DNA of 64,000 nucleotides from Sphingobacteriia bacterium 28-36-52 (GTDB lineage: Bacteria; Bacteroidota; Bacteroidia; Chitinophagales; Chitinophagaceae), in NCBI GenBank assembly GCA_002281575.1, contig NCGN01000002.1, forward strand, positions 186,001-250,000, read 5' to 3'. Position 1 is the first letter of the stretch. The number at the start of each line of letters is the position of its first letter. The translations under genes were made by a program, and so were the position numbers. This document shows, piece by piece, positions 53,609 to 62,916 of this stretch. Under the pieces are notes generated by a model. That model saw only the letters and a program-made list of their open reading frames with translations. It had not been told where the DNA came from and did no database searches.

Positions 53609-55102
53609 ATGAAAAAGTATATTTTCTTTTTTATTTTATTAGCGCCCATTTCTTTTTTACTAGCGCAAAAGACTGCCCTTGTTATTGAACCTACACCTGC
53701 AGGTGTCTCGGTAGTAACAACAAAGAATAGTGTTACAATTGCGGGAAAAAAAGTAGATTATACTGCTTACACAGGTTACTTGCATTTGAAAAATGATACA
53801 GGTAAGTTAATTGCAAAAATGTTCTTTACTTACTATAAAAAAGAAGGGGATGATGCCATAAAGCGACCTATCACATTCACTTTTAACGGTGGTCCAGGTT
53901 CATCTTCTGTTTGGTTGCATATGGGTGGATTAGGCCCAAAGCGAGTTCAATTTAACGACGAGGGGTTTTCTGAAGGTCCTCCATATTCTTTTATTAGCAA
54001 TGAATACAGTTGGTTAGATAAAACTGATTTAGTTTTTATTGATCCAGTTTCAACAGGTTTTAGTAGACCTGCTCCAGGGGAGAATCCTAAGCAGTTTCAT
54101 GGGTTTAACGAAGACGTTGCATCTATGGCATCATTCATCAGACATTTTTTATCTAGGTATGAAAGATGGGGTTCTCCAAAATACTTAGCTGGAGAAAGTT
54201 ATGGTACAACAAGAGCTGCTGGGTTATCCAAATATTTACAAGACAGACATAGAATTTATCTGAATGGAATTTTCATGATATCTGCTGTGCTAAATTTCGG
54301 CACCAATGATTATTATGTAGGGAATGATTTGCCAAGGGCTTTATATATTCCGTCTTATACGGCAGCTGCATGGTATCATAAAAAATTAGCCCCTGCATTG
54401 CAAGCTAATTTACAAAACACACTCAAAGAAGCCGAAGCATTTGCCATTGGACCATACGCGTCTGCGCTCATTAAAGGTGGTTGGTTATCAGAATCTGAAA
54501 AGAATGCAATAGCCGAGAAAATGAGCTACTATACCGGATTGTCTAAGGAATATTGTTTGCAAGCAAACTTAAGGGTAGAAGAAAGTAGATTTTACAAAGA
54601 GCTAAGAAGAAAAGATGGGTTAAGTATTGGCCGTTTAGATGCTAGATTTACTGGAAGAGATATTGACGATGCAGGGGAAGTGAACAGCTTTGATCCATCC
54701 TTTGCCAATATTGATGGGCCTTTTACAGCAACTATTAATGATTATTTTCAAAGAGAATTGAACTTTAAAGAGGAAAACGGGTATAATATTTTTGGAGATG
54801 TGTATCCTTGGAATTATAATAATGTTCAAAATCAATTCTTAAATGTTGCTGAAAGTTTAAGGGATGCTATGAGTAAGAACCCTGATTTAAAAGTATATAT
54901 GGGGGCTGGATATTATGATTTTGCTACTCCATATTTTACAGCTAAGTATGATATTGAACATATGTTTTTAAGGCCCGAACAAAGAAAAAATGTACAATTC
55001 TATTTTTATGAATCAGGTCATATGTACTATATTCACAAACCATCACTAGTGCAATTTAAAAAAGACGTAGATGCATTCTTCGAATTCAGTAGGGGGAAAT
55101 GA
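53609..55102 (+). CDS. S10 family serine carboxypeptidase
   Basis: A 497-aa exported peptidase (signal ending SFLLAQ). The oxyanion motif is GGPGSSSVWLHMG. The catalytic Ser lies in AGESYGTTRAAGL, Asp in GAGYYDFATPY, and His in ESGHMYYIHKP. This is the complete triad of family S10, found in eukaryotic and some bacterial secreted carboxypeptidases. Its 3' end overlaps the start of the ECF sigma gene by 32 bp. Confidence 0.88.
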   Translation: MKKYIFFFILLAPISFLLAQKTALVIEPTPAGVSVVTTKNSVTIAGKKVDYTAYTGYLHLKNDTGKLIAKMFFTYYKKEGDDAIKRPITFTFNGGPGSSSVWLHMGGLGPKRVQFNDEGFSEGPPYSFISNEYSWLDKTDLVFIDPVSTGFSRPAPGENPKQFHGFNEDVASMASFIRHFLSRYERWGSPKYLAGESYGTTRAAGLSKYLQDRHRIYLNGIFMISAVLNFGTNDYYVGNDLPRALYIPSYTAAAWYHKKLAPALQANLQNTLKEAEAFAIGPYASALIKGGWLSESEKNAIAEKMSYYTGLSKEYCLQANLRVEESRFYKELRRKDGLSIGRLDARFTGRDIDDAGEVNSFDPSFANIDGPFTATINDYFQRELNFKEENGYNIFGDVYPWNYNNVQNQFLNVAESLRDAMSKNPDLKVYMGAGYYDFATPYFTAKYDIEHMFLRPEQRKNVQFYFYESGHMYYIHKPSLVQFKKDVDAFFEFSRGK

Positions 55103-55679
55103 GGAAATTAGAGATTTACTAGTTGCTATTGCTTATAACAATGATCAGTCGGCATACCGTGCGCTATTTTTTCAATTGCATGGGAAATTAAAGCAATTCT
55201 CCTTTTCTATAGTTCGATCAGAAGAAGAAGCAGAAGATATTGTATCGGAATTATTTGTATTAATCATACAGCGGAAAGAACAACTATGTCAGTTGGACTC
55301 TCCGCTGTACTACTTTTATGCTACAGTTCGAAATATGTCGTTGAATTTATTGAAAAAGCAAAAGCGAAGAGCTGGACTTTCAATGGATGAATGGCAGGTT
55401 CAATTAAACAGTATTTATTTTAGGCCCGATTTATTGATGATTACCGAAGAAATGGTCTTGAAAATAAAAATGGCCATTAATAGCCTTCCAAACCGATGTA
55501 GATTAATTTTTAAGCTAATTAAGGAGGATGGATTAAAATACAAAGAAGTTGCAGCGCTATTGAACATTTCAATAAAAACGGTAGAGGCTCAAATGGCCAT
55601 TGCTATGCGTAGAATGGCCCAAAGTATGCAGGTTGACCTTCAAGCTAAAACGGTCTTAGAAAAAAAAGTAAAAAAATAA
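55071..55679 (+). CDS. ECF-type RNA polymerase sigma factor
   Basis: A 202-aa extracytoplasmic function sigma factor. Region 2 (about residues 18-85) has DQSAYRALFFQ and RSEEEAEDIVSELFVLI. Region 4 (about 135-190) has LPNRCRLIFKLIKEDGLKYKEVAALLNISIKTVEAQM, the -35-binding helix-turn-helix. It starts with the adjacent FecR anti-sigma gene and a SusC with STN domain, the standard trans-envelope signalling trio of Bacteroidota. The start overlaps the S10 peptidase, so an internal start cannot be excluded. Confidence 0.9.
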   Translation: MHSSNSVGGNEEIRDLLVAIAYNNDQSAYRALFFQLHGKLKQFSFSIVRSEEEAEDIVSELFVLIIQRKEQLCQLDSPLYYFYATVRNMSLNLLKKQKRRAGLSMDEWQVQLNSIYFRPDLLMITEEMVLKIKMAINSLPNRCRLIFKLIKEDGLKYKEVAALLNISIKTVEAQMAIAMRRMAQSMQVDLQAKTVLEKKVKK

Positions 55680-55723
55680 TTTAATTTGTTTAGGGGTAAA
55701 TAGAATACTCAGTTGTTATAGTA

Positions 55724-56836
55724 ATGGAACCAACTATAATAATGAGCCAGGAAAGATTTTGGTTACTAATTGCTAAGAAGATTGCCAAAGAAGCCAATGA
55801 GCAGGAACTTGTTGAGCTAAATCAATATATTCAGGATCATCCCGAGTGGCAATTTGCCGTTCAAAATCTAGAGAATATCTGGCAAATACCGCTCCCTACC
55901 AATAATGCAGCAGCTGAAGATGCCTTCATGTTGCATTTAAATAAATTAGCTGAAAATGATCAATTTGATCTAGCAAAGGATAATACAGTTACAATCAATA
56001 CCAATCAATTTGTTCCAACTCGTTTTATTGCTAGATGGGCTTATTATGCTGCCGCCTCTTTAATAATTATTGTTGGGGTGTTTTATTTTTTTACAAAAGA
56101 ACCTGCTATAAAATCAATAGCAAAAAAATCACCTGAGTTGAATGAAATTTCAACTCGGTTAGGATCAAAGTCTCAAGTGAAATTGCCCGATGGGTCTGTG
56201 GTGTGGTTGAATGGCGGCAGCAAGTTAGTATACCAAAAGGATTTCGGTAAATTAATACGTGAAGTAACATTGATAGGTGAGGGGTACTTTGATGTGGTAA
56301 AGAATAAAGAAGTTCCCTTTATTATTAATACTAAAAGTATCAGAATCAAAGTATTGGGTACTGTTTTTAATGTAAAAGCCTATCCAGAAGACAAACAAAC
56401 AGAAACAAGTCTTATTAAAGGTAGAATAGAAGTGACCATTAAAAATAGGCCAGACGACAAAATCATTTTGTCGCCCAATGAAAAATTGATTGTTGAAAAT
56501 GAATTGATTGAGGCACAGAAAAAGCAAAAAACAATTGACCTTTTACCTGCTGTTTCCATTAATAAACTAAAGTTTATAACGCCGGATAGTACCGTAGCAG
56601 AAAATCAATGGGTAGAAAATAAGCTCGTTTTTAGAGACCAAACATTTGAAGAGCTCGCTATAATGATGGAACGATGGTATAATGTGAAAGTAGAAATTCA
56701 AACGGAAGCACTAAAATTGACAAGAATGAACGGAAATTTTGAAAAGGAAAATATTGATCAAGCAATAGAAGCTTTAAAACTAATTATACCGTTTAAGACA
56801 ATCCAAAAAGGGAATACGATTATTATTTACCAATAA
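55724..56836 (+). CDS. FecR family anti-sigma factor
   Basis: A 370-aa inner-membrane protein. The cytosolic N-terminal part (residues 1-100) would bind the ECF sigma factor. One membrane segment (about 105-123) is followed by the FecR periplasmic domain (about 140-240), with STRLGSKSQVKLPDGSVVWLNGGSKL, GEGYFDVVK and NVKAYPEDKQTETSLIKGRIEV. A C-terminal DUF4974-type domain (about 295-370) has VFRDQTFEELAIMMERWY. It lies 44 bp after the sigma gene, which it should control. Confidence 0.92.
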   Translation: MEPTIIMSQERFWLLIAKKIAKEANEQELVELNQYIQDHPEWQFAVQNLENIWQIPLPTNNAAAEDAFMLHLNKLAENDQFDLAKDNTVTINTNQFVPTRFIARWAYYAAASLIIIVGVFYFFTKEPAIKSIAKKSPELNEISTRLGSKSQVKLPDGSVVWLNGGSKLVYQKDFGKLIREVTLIGEGYFDVVKNKEVPFIINTKSIRIKVLGTVFNVKAYPEDKQTETSLIKGRIEVTIKNRPDDKIILSPNEKLIVENELIEAQKKQKTIDLLPAVSINKLKFITPDSTVAENQWVENKLVFRDQTFEELAIMMERWYNVKVEIQTEALKLTRMNGNFEKENIDQAIEALKLIIPFKTIQKGNTIIIYQ

Positions 56837-56880
56837 AATTGCTGCCATATGAGATTAAGATTGAATTCAACATAAAATTG

Positions 56881-56910
56881 GGCGAAGTTCCGTTGGCGCG
56901 GAACCTCGCC
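56881..56910 (+). other. GC-rich leader hairpin before susC
   Basis: GGCGAAGTTCCG (56881-56892) pairs with CGGAACCTCGCC (56899-56910), one mismatch, loop TTGGCG. No T run follows, so it does not look like a terminator. It lies in the 136-bp gap between the FecR gene and susC and contrasts with the AT-rich surroundings. Confidence 0.65.
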
Positions 56911-56972
56911 AGGTTTAGAAAAGACAAACTGTACAATCTGAATGTAATTCATAACCCTTTCAATTTGAAAAT

Positions 56973-59900
56973 ATGAAAAATAATGAAACACCCGATGTTT
57001 CACACAAAGATCTTTTTATACAAAAGCTTGCCCGAATTATGAAAATCATTACTGCTTTACTGCTACTTGTATCTATGCAAGTTTCTGCAATCGGTTTCTC
57101 GCAAAGCCGAATTACCATAAAGATGGCTTCGCTTGATCTTAAAAAAGCATTGTTTGAAGTGGAAAAGAAAACCGATTATCGATTCCTTTTTGCTGAGGAA
57201 GTAGTAAAAGGTAAACCTAAAGTAACCATTAATATGGTAGACGCAACTTTAGAAGAAATCTTAGGAAAGCTACTGGTGAATACCGGCATTAATTACAAGA
57301 TACTCGGAACTAATTTAGTAGTGCTGAAAGAAACAAACAATGCTACCAAAGATCTTGCAGAAATTATAGTAAAGGGAAGAATAACTTCTGCTACTGGTGA
57401 GCCATTAGCTGGAGTATCTATTCAGGTAAAGGGAACACAAGTTGGAACCACTTCGGACAACAATGGTGCATTCTCCATTACTGTTTTAGATGAGAATGCT
57501 AAATTGCTTATTTCATCTATTGGTTATGAAACACAAGAAATTGCTGTTGCAGGTAAACGAGACGTAAGCATTGCATTAATCACCGCTGTAAACAACCTAG
57601 AACAAGTTGTAGTAACTGGTTATGGTACACAACGTAAAAGAGACCTTACGGGTTCTGTAACAACTATTAAAGGTGATGAATTGGCAAAAATGCCCAATAC
57701 CAATCCTATTAGCTCTTTACAGGGAAGAGTTGCAGGTTTAACTGTAGCAAATTCTGGTGTGGCAGGAGCAAGTCCGGTCGTTAGAATAAGAGGTGTGAAT
57801 AGTACCAATAGCGCTAGCCCGGTTTATGTTGTGGATGGTATATTGCAAGACAATATTGACTTCTTAAACCCTGCTGATATTGAAACCATCGATATATTAA
57901 GAGATCCTTCATCTATAGCTATTTATGGATTAAGAGGTGCAAATGGAGTAATAGCTATCACATCCAAGAAAGCTGCCAGAGGTCAAACCAGAATTAATTT
58001 TCAAAGCACAGTGGGATTTCAAAAAGTGACTGATAAAATTAAAGTAACCGATGCTGCTGGATTTAAAAAATTGTATGACGCACAATTGGCAAATATTAAT
58101 GCTGCGCCTTTCGACTACACCAATTACACTGCTAACACTAATTGGCAGAATGAAGTGTTACAAAATGCTTTGATTACTACTAACAACTTAAGCGTTTCTA
58201 ATAATTCAGAAAAAAGCAGTACCTATTTAAACATTGGGTACAATAAACAAGATGGGGTAGTAAAATTTAATAGCTATGAAAAATACATGATTCGTTTGAA
58301 TCAAGAAATTCGTTTCAATAGTAATATTAAAGTAGGAGGAGAAGTAAATGCATTCCATTGGATTCAAAATCCTGCTGCTGTTAGTTTAACCAATGCATTG
58401 TGGGCTGCACCAATTGTTCCAATTCAGCAAGATGCTACAACTTTTTATAGCATGCCTTCTTTTCAAAGGGCACAAGTAGGAAATCCCATTGCTTCTTTAA
58501 ATAGAAACAATGGAACAAATATTAATAAAGGGTTTCGATTTATTGGTTCTTTGTATGCCGAAGTGAAATTTTTAAAAGACTTCACATTTAAGTCTTCATT
58601 TTTTGCAGATCTAGGGTTTAATAACTCCAGATCTTATACTCCGTTGCCATTTACTTTTATCAATTTAGGAGAGGGCACAGCACCAACCAATAGTTTTTAT
58701 GACAATACCGTTAGAACAGGTGTAAGCCAAGAAATGGCAGAATTTAAGCGCTACCAACAAGACCATACCTTAACTTATGACAAGCAATTAGGGAATGGGC
58801 ATAAATTAACCGCATTGGTAGGTTTCACTTCTATTTATAGTATTAGTACAAATATCAATGGTAATAGAAGAGATACTTCAGTGAACGTACCTAATAATCC
58901 TGATTTCTGGTATCTCAGTACCATCAATGCCAATAACCCAGGCCTTTATGGCGGCGGTGGAGGCGAAAGTGCCATCATGGGTATGTTTGGAAGATTAAGT
59001 TATGCATACCAAAATAAATATTTAGTAAATGCAACTTTAAGAAGAGATGGTAGTTCAAAATTTGCACCACAGAATCGTTGGGGTACTTTTGGATCTGTTG
59101 GTTTAGGATGGATTGCATCTGAAGAATCTTTTGTAAGAAAATTCAACTTCATCAATTTCTTGAAATTAAGAGCTGCTTGGGGTGAAACTGGAAATGCAAA
59201 TGGGTTTGCGGATAATTTATTTAGGCCAGGTATTTCAAATGCTTCAACAGCCATTTTTGGTAACAATGTATATACTGCAATTCAAGCTGCGTATATACCT
59301 GATCCAAATTTAAGGTGGGAAGTAGTTAGAGGATTAGATCTTGGGTTCGACTTAAAAACTTTAAACAATCGTTTGAATGTTGAGTTTACTTTTTATAACA
59401 GAACCACTTCAGATATTTTAACTGCAGTTACTTTACCCAATGAAACTAGAAGTTATTTTACCAATCTTGGCAAAATAACCAATCAAGGAATAGAGTTAAG
59501 TTTAAATTGGACCGATAAAATTGGCAAAGAAATCACCTATTCAATTGCACCAAATTTTAGTTATAATAAGAACACAGTTAATTCAATTGGTGATAAAATT
59601 AATTTTCAGCTATTTGGAAATGGCGGTGCTAATTTGACTGAAACAGGCCAATCAATTGGTTATTTCTTTGGATATAGGCAAATTGGAATATACCAGTCTA
59701 CTGCAGAGTTAGGTAAAATGGCTCGTTTTGGTAATTCATTACCTGGTGATATTGCATATGCGGATATTAATGGGGATGGATTGTTAACTCCTGCTGATCG
59801 TACTTACCTAGGAACACCATTTCCTCCGTTTAGCTATGGATTAAACATCAATGTAGCTTACAAAGGATTTGACTTCACCATTGAAGGACAAGGGGTGGCA

Positions 59901-60305
59901 GGTAATAAAATTTATACCCAACGAAGAATTGCCAATTTTGCAACATTAAATTATGAAGCCAACAGATTGAATGCTTGGACTGGCGGTGGTACAACTAATG
60001 TTGAGCCCATATTAGATAATACAAGAGGGAACAATTTCCTATTCAGTAGTTATTTTTTAGAGCCAGGTGATTATTTCAGATTGCGAACTTTGCAAGTAGG
60101 ATATACTTTTTCTGATGGATTGCTAAAAAGAGTGGGCATTTCAAAAGCACGTGTTTTTGTTAATGGGCAAAACATTAAAAGCTGGAGTAAGGTAACTGGC
60201 TATTCTCCTGAAGCACAAATTGGAAGCATTTTAGGTGGAGGTGCCGATAACGGAACATTCCCTGTTCCAGCAATTTATTCAGTTGGTATCAATGTTACAT
60301 TTTAA
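56973..60305 (+). CDS. SusC/RagA TonB-linked outer membrane transporter with STN domain
   Basis: A 1110-aa TonB-dependent transporter that imports oligosaccharides with its SusD partner. After the signal region it has an STN domain (about 48-125), which signals to FecR. Next is a carboxypeptidase-regulatory-like domain (about 133-210), the TonB-box region EQVVVTGYGTQRKRDLTGSV, a plug (about 220-340) with RVAGLTV and RIRGVNSTN, and the barrel. Barrel strands end in SVGINVTF. An internal GGGGGES loop is seen near residue 660. Confidence 0.93.
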   Translation: MKNNETPDVSHKDLFIQKLARIMKIITALLLLVSMQVSAIGFSQSRITIKMASLDLKKALFEVEKKTDYRFLFAEEVVKGKPKVTINMVDATLEEILGKLLVNTGINYKILGTNLVVLKETNNATKDLAEIIVKGRITSATGEPLAGVSIQVKGTQVGTTSDNNGAFSITVLDENAKLLISSIGYETQEIAVAGKRDVSIALITAVNNLEQVVVTGYGTQRKRDLTGSVTTIKGDELAKMPNTNPISSLQGRVAGLTVANSGVAGASPVVRIRGVNSTNSASPVYVVDGILQDNIDFLNPADIETIDILRDPSSIAIYGLRGANGVIAITSKKAARGQTRINFQSTVGFQKVTDKIKVTDAAGFKKLYDAQLANINAAPFDYTNYTANTNWQNEVLQNALITTNNLSVSNNSEKSSTYLNIGYNKQDGVVKFNSYEKYMIRLNQEIRFNSNIKVGGEVNAFHWIQNPAAVSLTNALWAAPIVPIQQDATTFYSMPSFQRAQVGNPIASLNRNNGTNINKGFRFIGSLYAEVKFLKDFTFKSSFFADLGFNNSRSYTPLPFTFINLGEGTAPTNSFYDNTVRTGVSQEMAEFKRYQQDHTLTYDKQLGNGHKLTALVGFTSIYSISTNINGNRRDTSVNVPNNPDFWYLSTINANNPGLYGGGGGESAIMGMFGRLSYAYQNKYLVNATLRRDGSSKFAPQNRWGTFGSVGLGWIASEESFVRKFNFINFLKLRAAWGETGNANGFADNLFRPGISNASTAIFGNNVYTAIQAAYIPDPNLRWEVVRGLDLGFDLKTLNNRLNVEFTFYNRTTSDILTAVTLPNETRSYFTNLGKITNQGIELSLNWTDKIGKEITYSIAPNFSYNKNTVNSIGDKINFQLFGNGGANLTETGQSIGYFFGYRQIGIYQSTAELGKMARFGNSLPGDIAYADINGDGLLTPADRTYLGTPFPPFSYGLNINVAYKGFDFTIEGQGVAGNKIYTQRRIANFATLNYEANRLNAWTGGGTTNVEPILDNTRGNNFLFSSYFLEPGDYFRLRTLQVGYTFSDGLLKRVGISKARVFVNGQNIKSWSKVTGYSPEAQIGSILGGGADNGTFPVPAIYSVGINVTF

Positions 60306-60329
60306 AAGAACGCTTAAAAATATTCAACC

Positions 60330-61880
60330 ATGAATAATTTAATAAATAAAAAAAGCATCAGTAAATGGATGCTGCTACTATTAACCGTAACGGTTTTTAC
60401 GGCTTGTAAAAAGAATTTTTTAGATACTGCAAGGCAAGGCGGGTATGACGAAGAAAATTACCCTTATCCTGGTGGCTCTGGTCCGTATGATCAATATATT
60501 TTTGGGGCATACAATAGTTTGCGTGACTACAATGTACATGTAGATGGATTCATTAATGCAACCAGTATCAGAAGTGATGATGCAGACAAAGGGAGTACGC
60601 CATCAGATGGCGGAGCCGATGTTATAAGCATGGATAATTTTCCAGTACTCCCTAATAGTGGAAGAGCAAATGCTTTATGGGTAGGATATTATGGGTTAAT
60701 CAACAGATGTAATAATACATTGTTCCAAATTGGAACCAACAAACAAATTGTAGCAAATGATGCAGTTAAACTACAGTCTCAAGCTGAAGTGAAATTCATT
60801 CGTGGGTATTCTTATTTTATGTTGACACGATTGTTTGGCAAAGTGCCCATTATTGATACACTATTTACTGATCCTGCTGCACAAAACAATGTGCCACAAA
60901 GTTCAGTGGATCAGGTTTACGCATTTATAGAAAGAGACCTCAGCTTTGCTGCAGCTTACTTACCTGCATTTTGGGATGCGGTTAAATTTCCAGGAAGAAT
61001 CACCAGTGGTGCTGCCAATGGAATGTTGGCTAAGGTTTATTTAACACAGCAAAAATGGGCTCAGGCAATGAATGTTGCCAATATGGTCATGAATTCTGGG
61101 CAATACAATTTAAGCACACCGTACAATACCATTTTTTCTGAAGAAGGAGAAAATAGTAAAGAATCTATTTTTGAAGTTCAAGCTAGAGCGGATGCAATTA
61201 ACCCAACTTCACAAGGAATTCAATACACAAACTTGCAAGGTGTTAGAGGAGCAGGTCCTTGGGATCTTGGTTGGGGGTGGAATTCTCCAAGCGCAAACCT
61301 TGCAGCTGCTTATGAGCCCAATGATCCAAGGAGAGCAAGAACCATTTTATTTACTAGCACACCAACAACACCTGGCGTAACTATTTTTGGAGAAGTAACT
61401 CCAGTTGGTTTGCCTAATCCACGCTATAATCATAAAGTGCACACCAATCCAGCAACTAGAGCTGCTGTTGGAAATAGGTTTGGTTGGTGGAATAATGTTC
61501 GCATTCTACGATATGCAGATGTTGTCTTAATGTATGCGGAAGCAGCCAATGAATTGGGTGGGGCAAATAATATTACCGCAGCTAAAGCAGCACTTAACAG
61601 TGTTCGTTTTAGAGCTAGGGCTGGAAATAATTCCATACTTCCAGATATCACTACCAATGATCAAGCAGTTCTTAGAGACGCTATTAGACAAGAAAGAAGA
61701 GTAGAATTAGCTATGGAGCACGATCGTTTCTTTGATATTGTAAGATGGGGTATTGCTCAAAACGTAATGAATGCTGCAGGAAAATCAAATTTCAATGCTG
61801 CCCGAGATGTATTGTTACCAATACCACAGGCACAAATTGATTTGACTGGTGGGGTTTTAAAACAAAATCCTGGCTATTAA
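60330..61880 (+). CDS. SusD/RagB glycan-binding lipoprotein
   Basis: A 516-aa surface lipoprotein forming a lid on SusC. The lipobox is FTACKK (Cys about residue 26), followed by FLDTARQGGYDE. TPR-rich helices include ALWVGYYGLINRCNNTL and EVKFIRGYSYFMLTRLFGKVP, the SusD signature. The C-terminal region has RQERRVELAMEHDRFFDIVRWG. Its ligand sites are not readable from sequence. Confidence 0.93.
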   Translation: MNNLINKKSISKWMLLLLTVTVFTACKKNFLDTARQGGYDEENYPYPGGSGPYDQYIFGAYNSLRDYNVHVDGFINATSIRSDDADKGSTPSDGGADVISMDNFPVLPNSGRANALWVGYYGLINRCNNTLFQIGTNKQIVANDAVKLQSQAEVKFIRGYSYFMLTRLFGKVPIIDTLFTDPAAQNNVPQSSVDQVYAFIERDLSFAAAYLPAFWDAVKFPGRITSGAANGMLAKVYLTQQKWAQAMNVANMVMNSGQYNLSTPYNTIFSEEGENSKESIFEVQARADAINPTSQGIQYTNLQGVRGAGPWDLGWGWNSPSANLAAAYEPNDPRRARTILFTSTPTTPGVTIFGEVTPVGLPNPRYNHKVHTNPATRAAVGNRFGWWNNVRILRYADVVLMYAEAANELGGANNITAAKAALNSVRFRARAGNNSILPDITTNDQAVLRDAIRQERRVELAMEHDRFFDIVRWGIAQNVMNAAGKSNFNAARDVLLPIPQAQIDLTGGVLKQNPGY

Positions 61881-61902
61881 TTGACTTTTTAAAAATATTG
61901 AT

Positions 61903-62829
61903 ATGCAATTTTTAAATAACAAAATCAAGTATTCAATTCTAGGCTTTTTTACACTAGGCAGCTTAATGCTCTCTTGTAAAAAGGACGGGAATCCCAATAA
62001 TTTACCGGCTGTTTCTACTGCAGATTATGTAGGTAAGATTGATGGATTTACATCATCAGATGAAGTGTTTCCAGAGAGTTTAGTAGCATATTGGCCATTT
62101 GATAATACCAAAAATGAAACAAAGTCTAATACCGCTCCAGGAACTTCTTTAAATGATAGTTATGTGGCAACTGGCATTAAAGGGCAAGCACTTAGATTAA
62201 ATGGAGGTTTTTTATACTATCCTACTCAGTTCAATGCCTTCAAAACGGATGTCTTCAAAAGTTTTGCTATTAGCACTTGGATTCAAATTTCGAATAATGG
62301 TTCTAAAAGAACGATGTTATTTCAATTAACCAGACCAGGTGTGTTTAACGGGAGTTTGAATTTCTCATTAAATACACAGTCTTTTCCTGCAACTAATACA
62401 ACTGATCTAAAAGTTCAGCCCACTTTCATCACTATAGGGGGTGGAACACAAGACAATGTAAATACAAGAAGAGATGCACCAGGTTCTGCTAATTACATGC
62501 CATATGTCACTCCTCCAATAGGTCCAGATAAATGGGTGCATTTAGCATTGAATTATAATGCAAGCAATGGCTTTTTTGATATTTGGATTAATGGTACAAG
62601 AGCTGGTGCATTCCCAAGTAGAGGAACTGGAAATAATAATTTTAAAGCTTATGAACCTAGTGAAGTAATTATTGGTGGTAACTATAATGTTATTCCTGGT
62701 AAATCAGTAAGTTCCGATGTAAGCTTTGGCGCAATGACTGGTGTAATAGATGAAATGAGAATTTATAATATTGCCTTACCCGATGCGCATATTAAAGCGC
62801 TTTACAACTTAGGGAAAGCGGGTAAATAA
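61903..62829 (+). CDS. LamG-domain lipoprotein of the PUL
   Basis: A 308-aa lipoprotein (lipobox LSCKKD, Cys about residue 25) with a short linker and a LamG/concanavalin-like domain (about 60-300). That domain has LVAYWPFDNTKNETKS, GIKGQALRLNGGF, FAISTWIQIS, WVHLALNYNASNGFFDIWINGTRAG and GVIDEMRIYNIALP. It is positioned like a SusE/SusF-type surface glycan-binding protein, directly after susD. Binding of a glucan is likely, but the ligand is unproven. Confidence 0.83.
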   Translation: MQFLNNKIKYSILGFFTLGSLMLSCKKDGNPNNLPAVSTADYVGKIDGFTSSDEVFPESLVAYWPFDNTKNETKSNTAPGTSLNDSYVATGIKGQALRLNGGFLYYPTQFNAFKTDVFKSFAISTWIQISNNGSKRTMLFQLTRPGVFNGSLNFSLNTQSFPATNTTDLKVQPTFITIGGGTQDNVNTRRDAPGSANYMPYVTPPIGPDKWVHLALNYNASNGFFDIWINGTRAGAFPSRGTGNNNFKAYEPSEVIIGGNYNVIPGKSVSSDVSFGAMTGVIDEMRIYNIALPDAHIKALYNLGKAGK

Positions 62830-62871
62830 TAATAAAAGTTCTTTTTGGGTTGAATACTGGTTTTTTTGATA

Positions 62872-62898
62872 AATACCCGCCTTAGTGCGGGTATTTTT
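62872..62898 (+). terminator. terminator between the LamG gene and the glucanase gene
   Basis: AATACCCGC (62872-62880) pairs perfectly with GCGGGTATT (62887-62895), loop CTTAGT, followed by TTTTT. It should reduce read-through into the following enzyme gene. Confidence 0.88.
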
Positions 62899-62916
62899 AA
62901 TTCATTAAATTATTCT

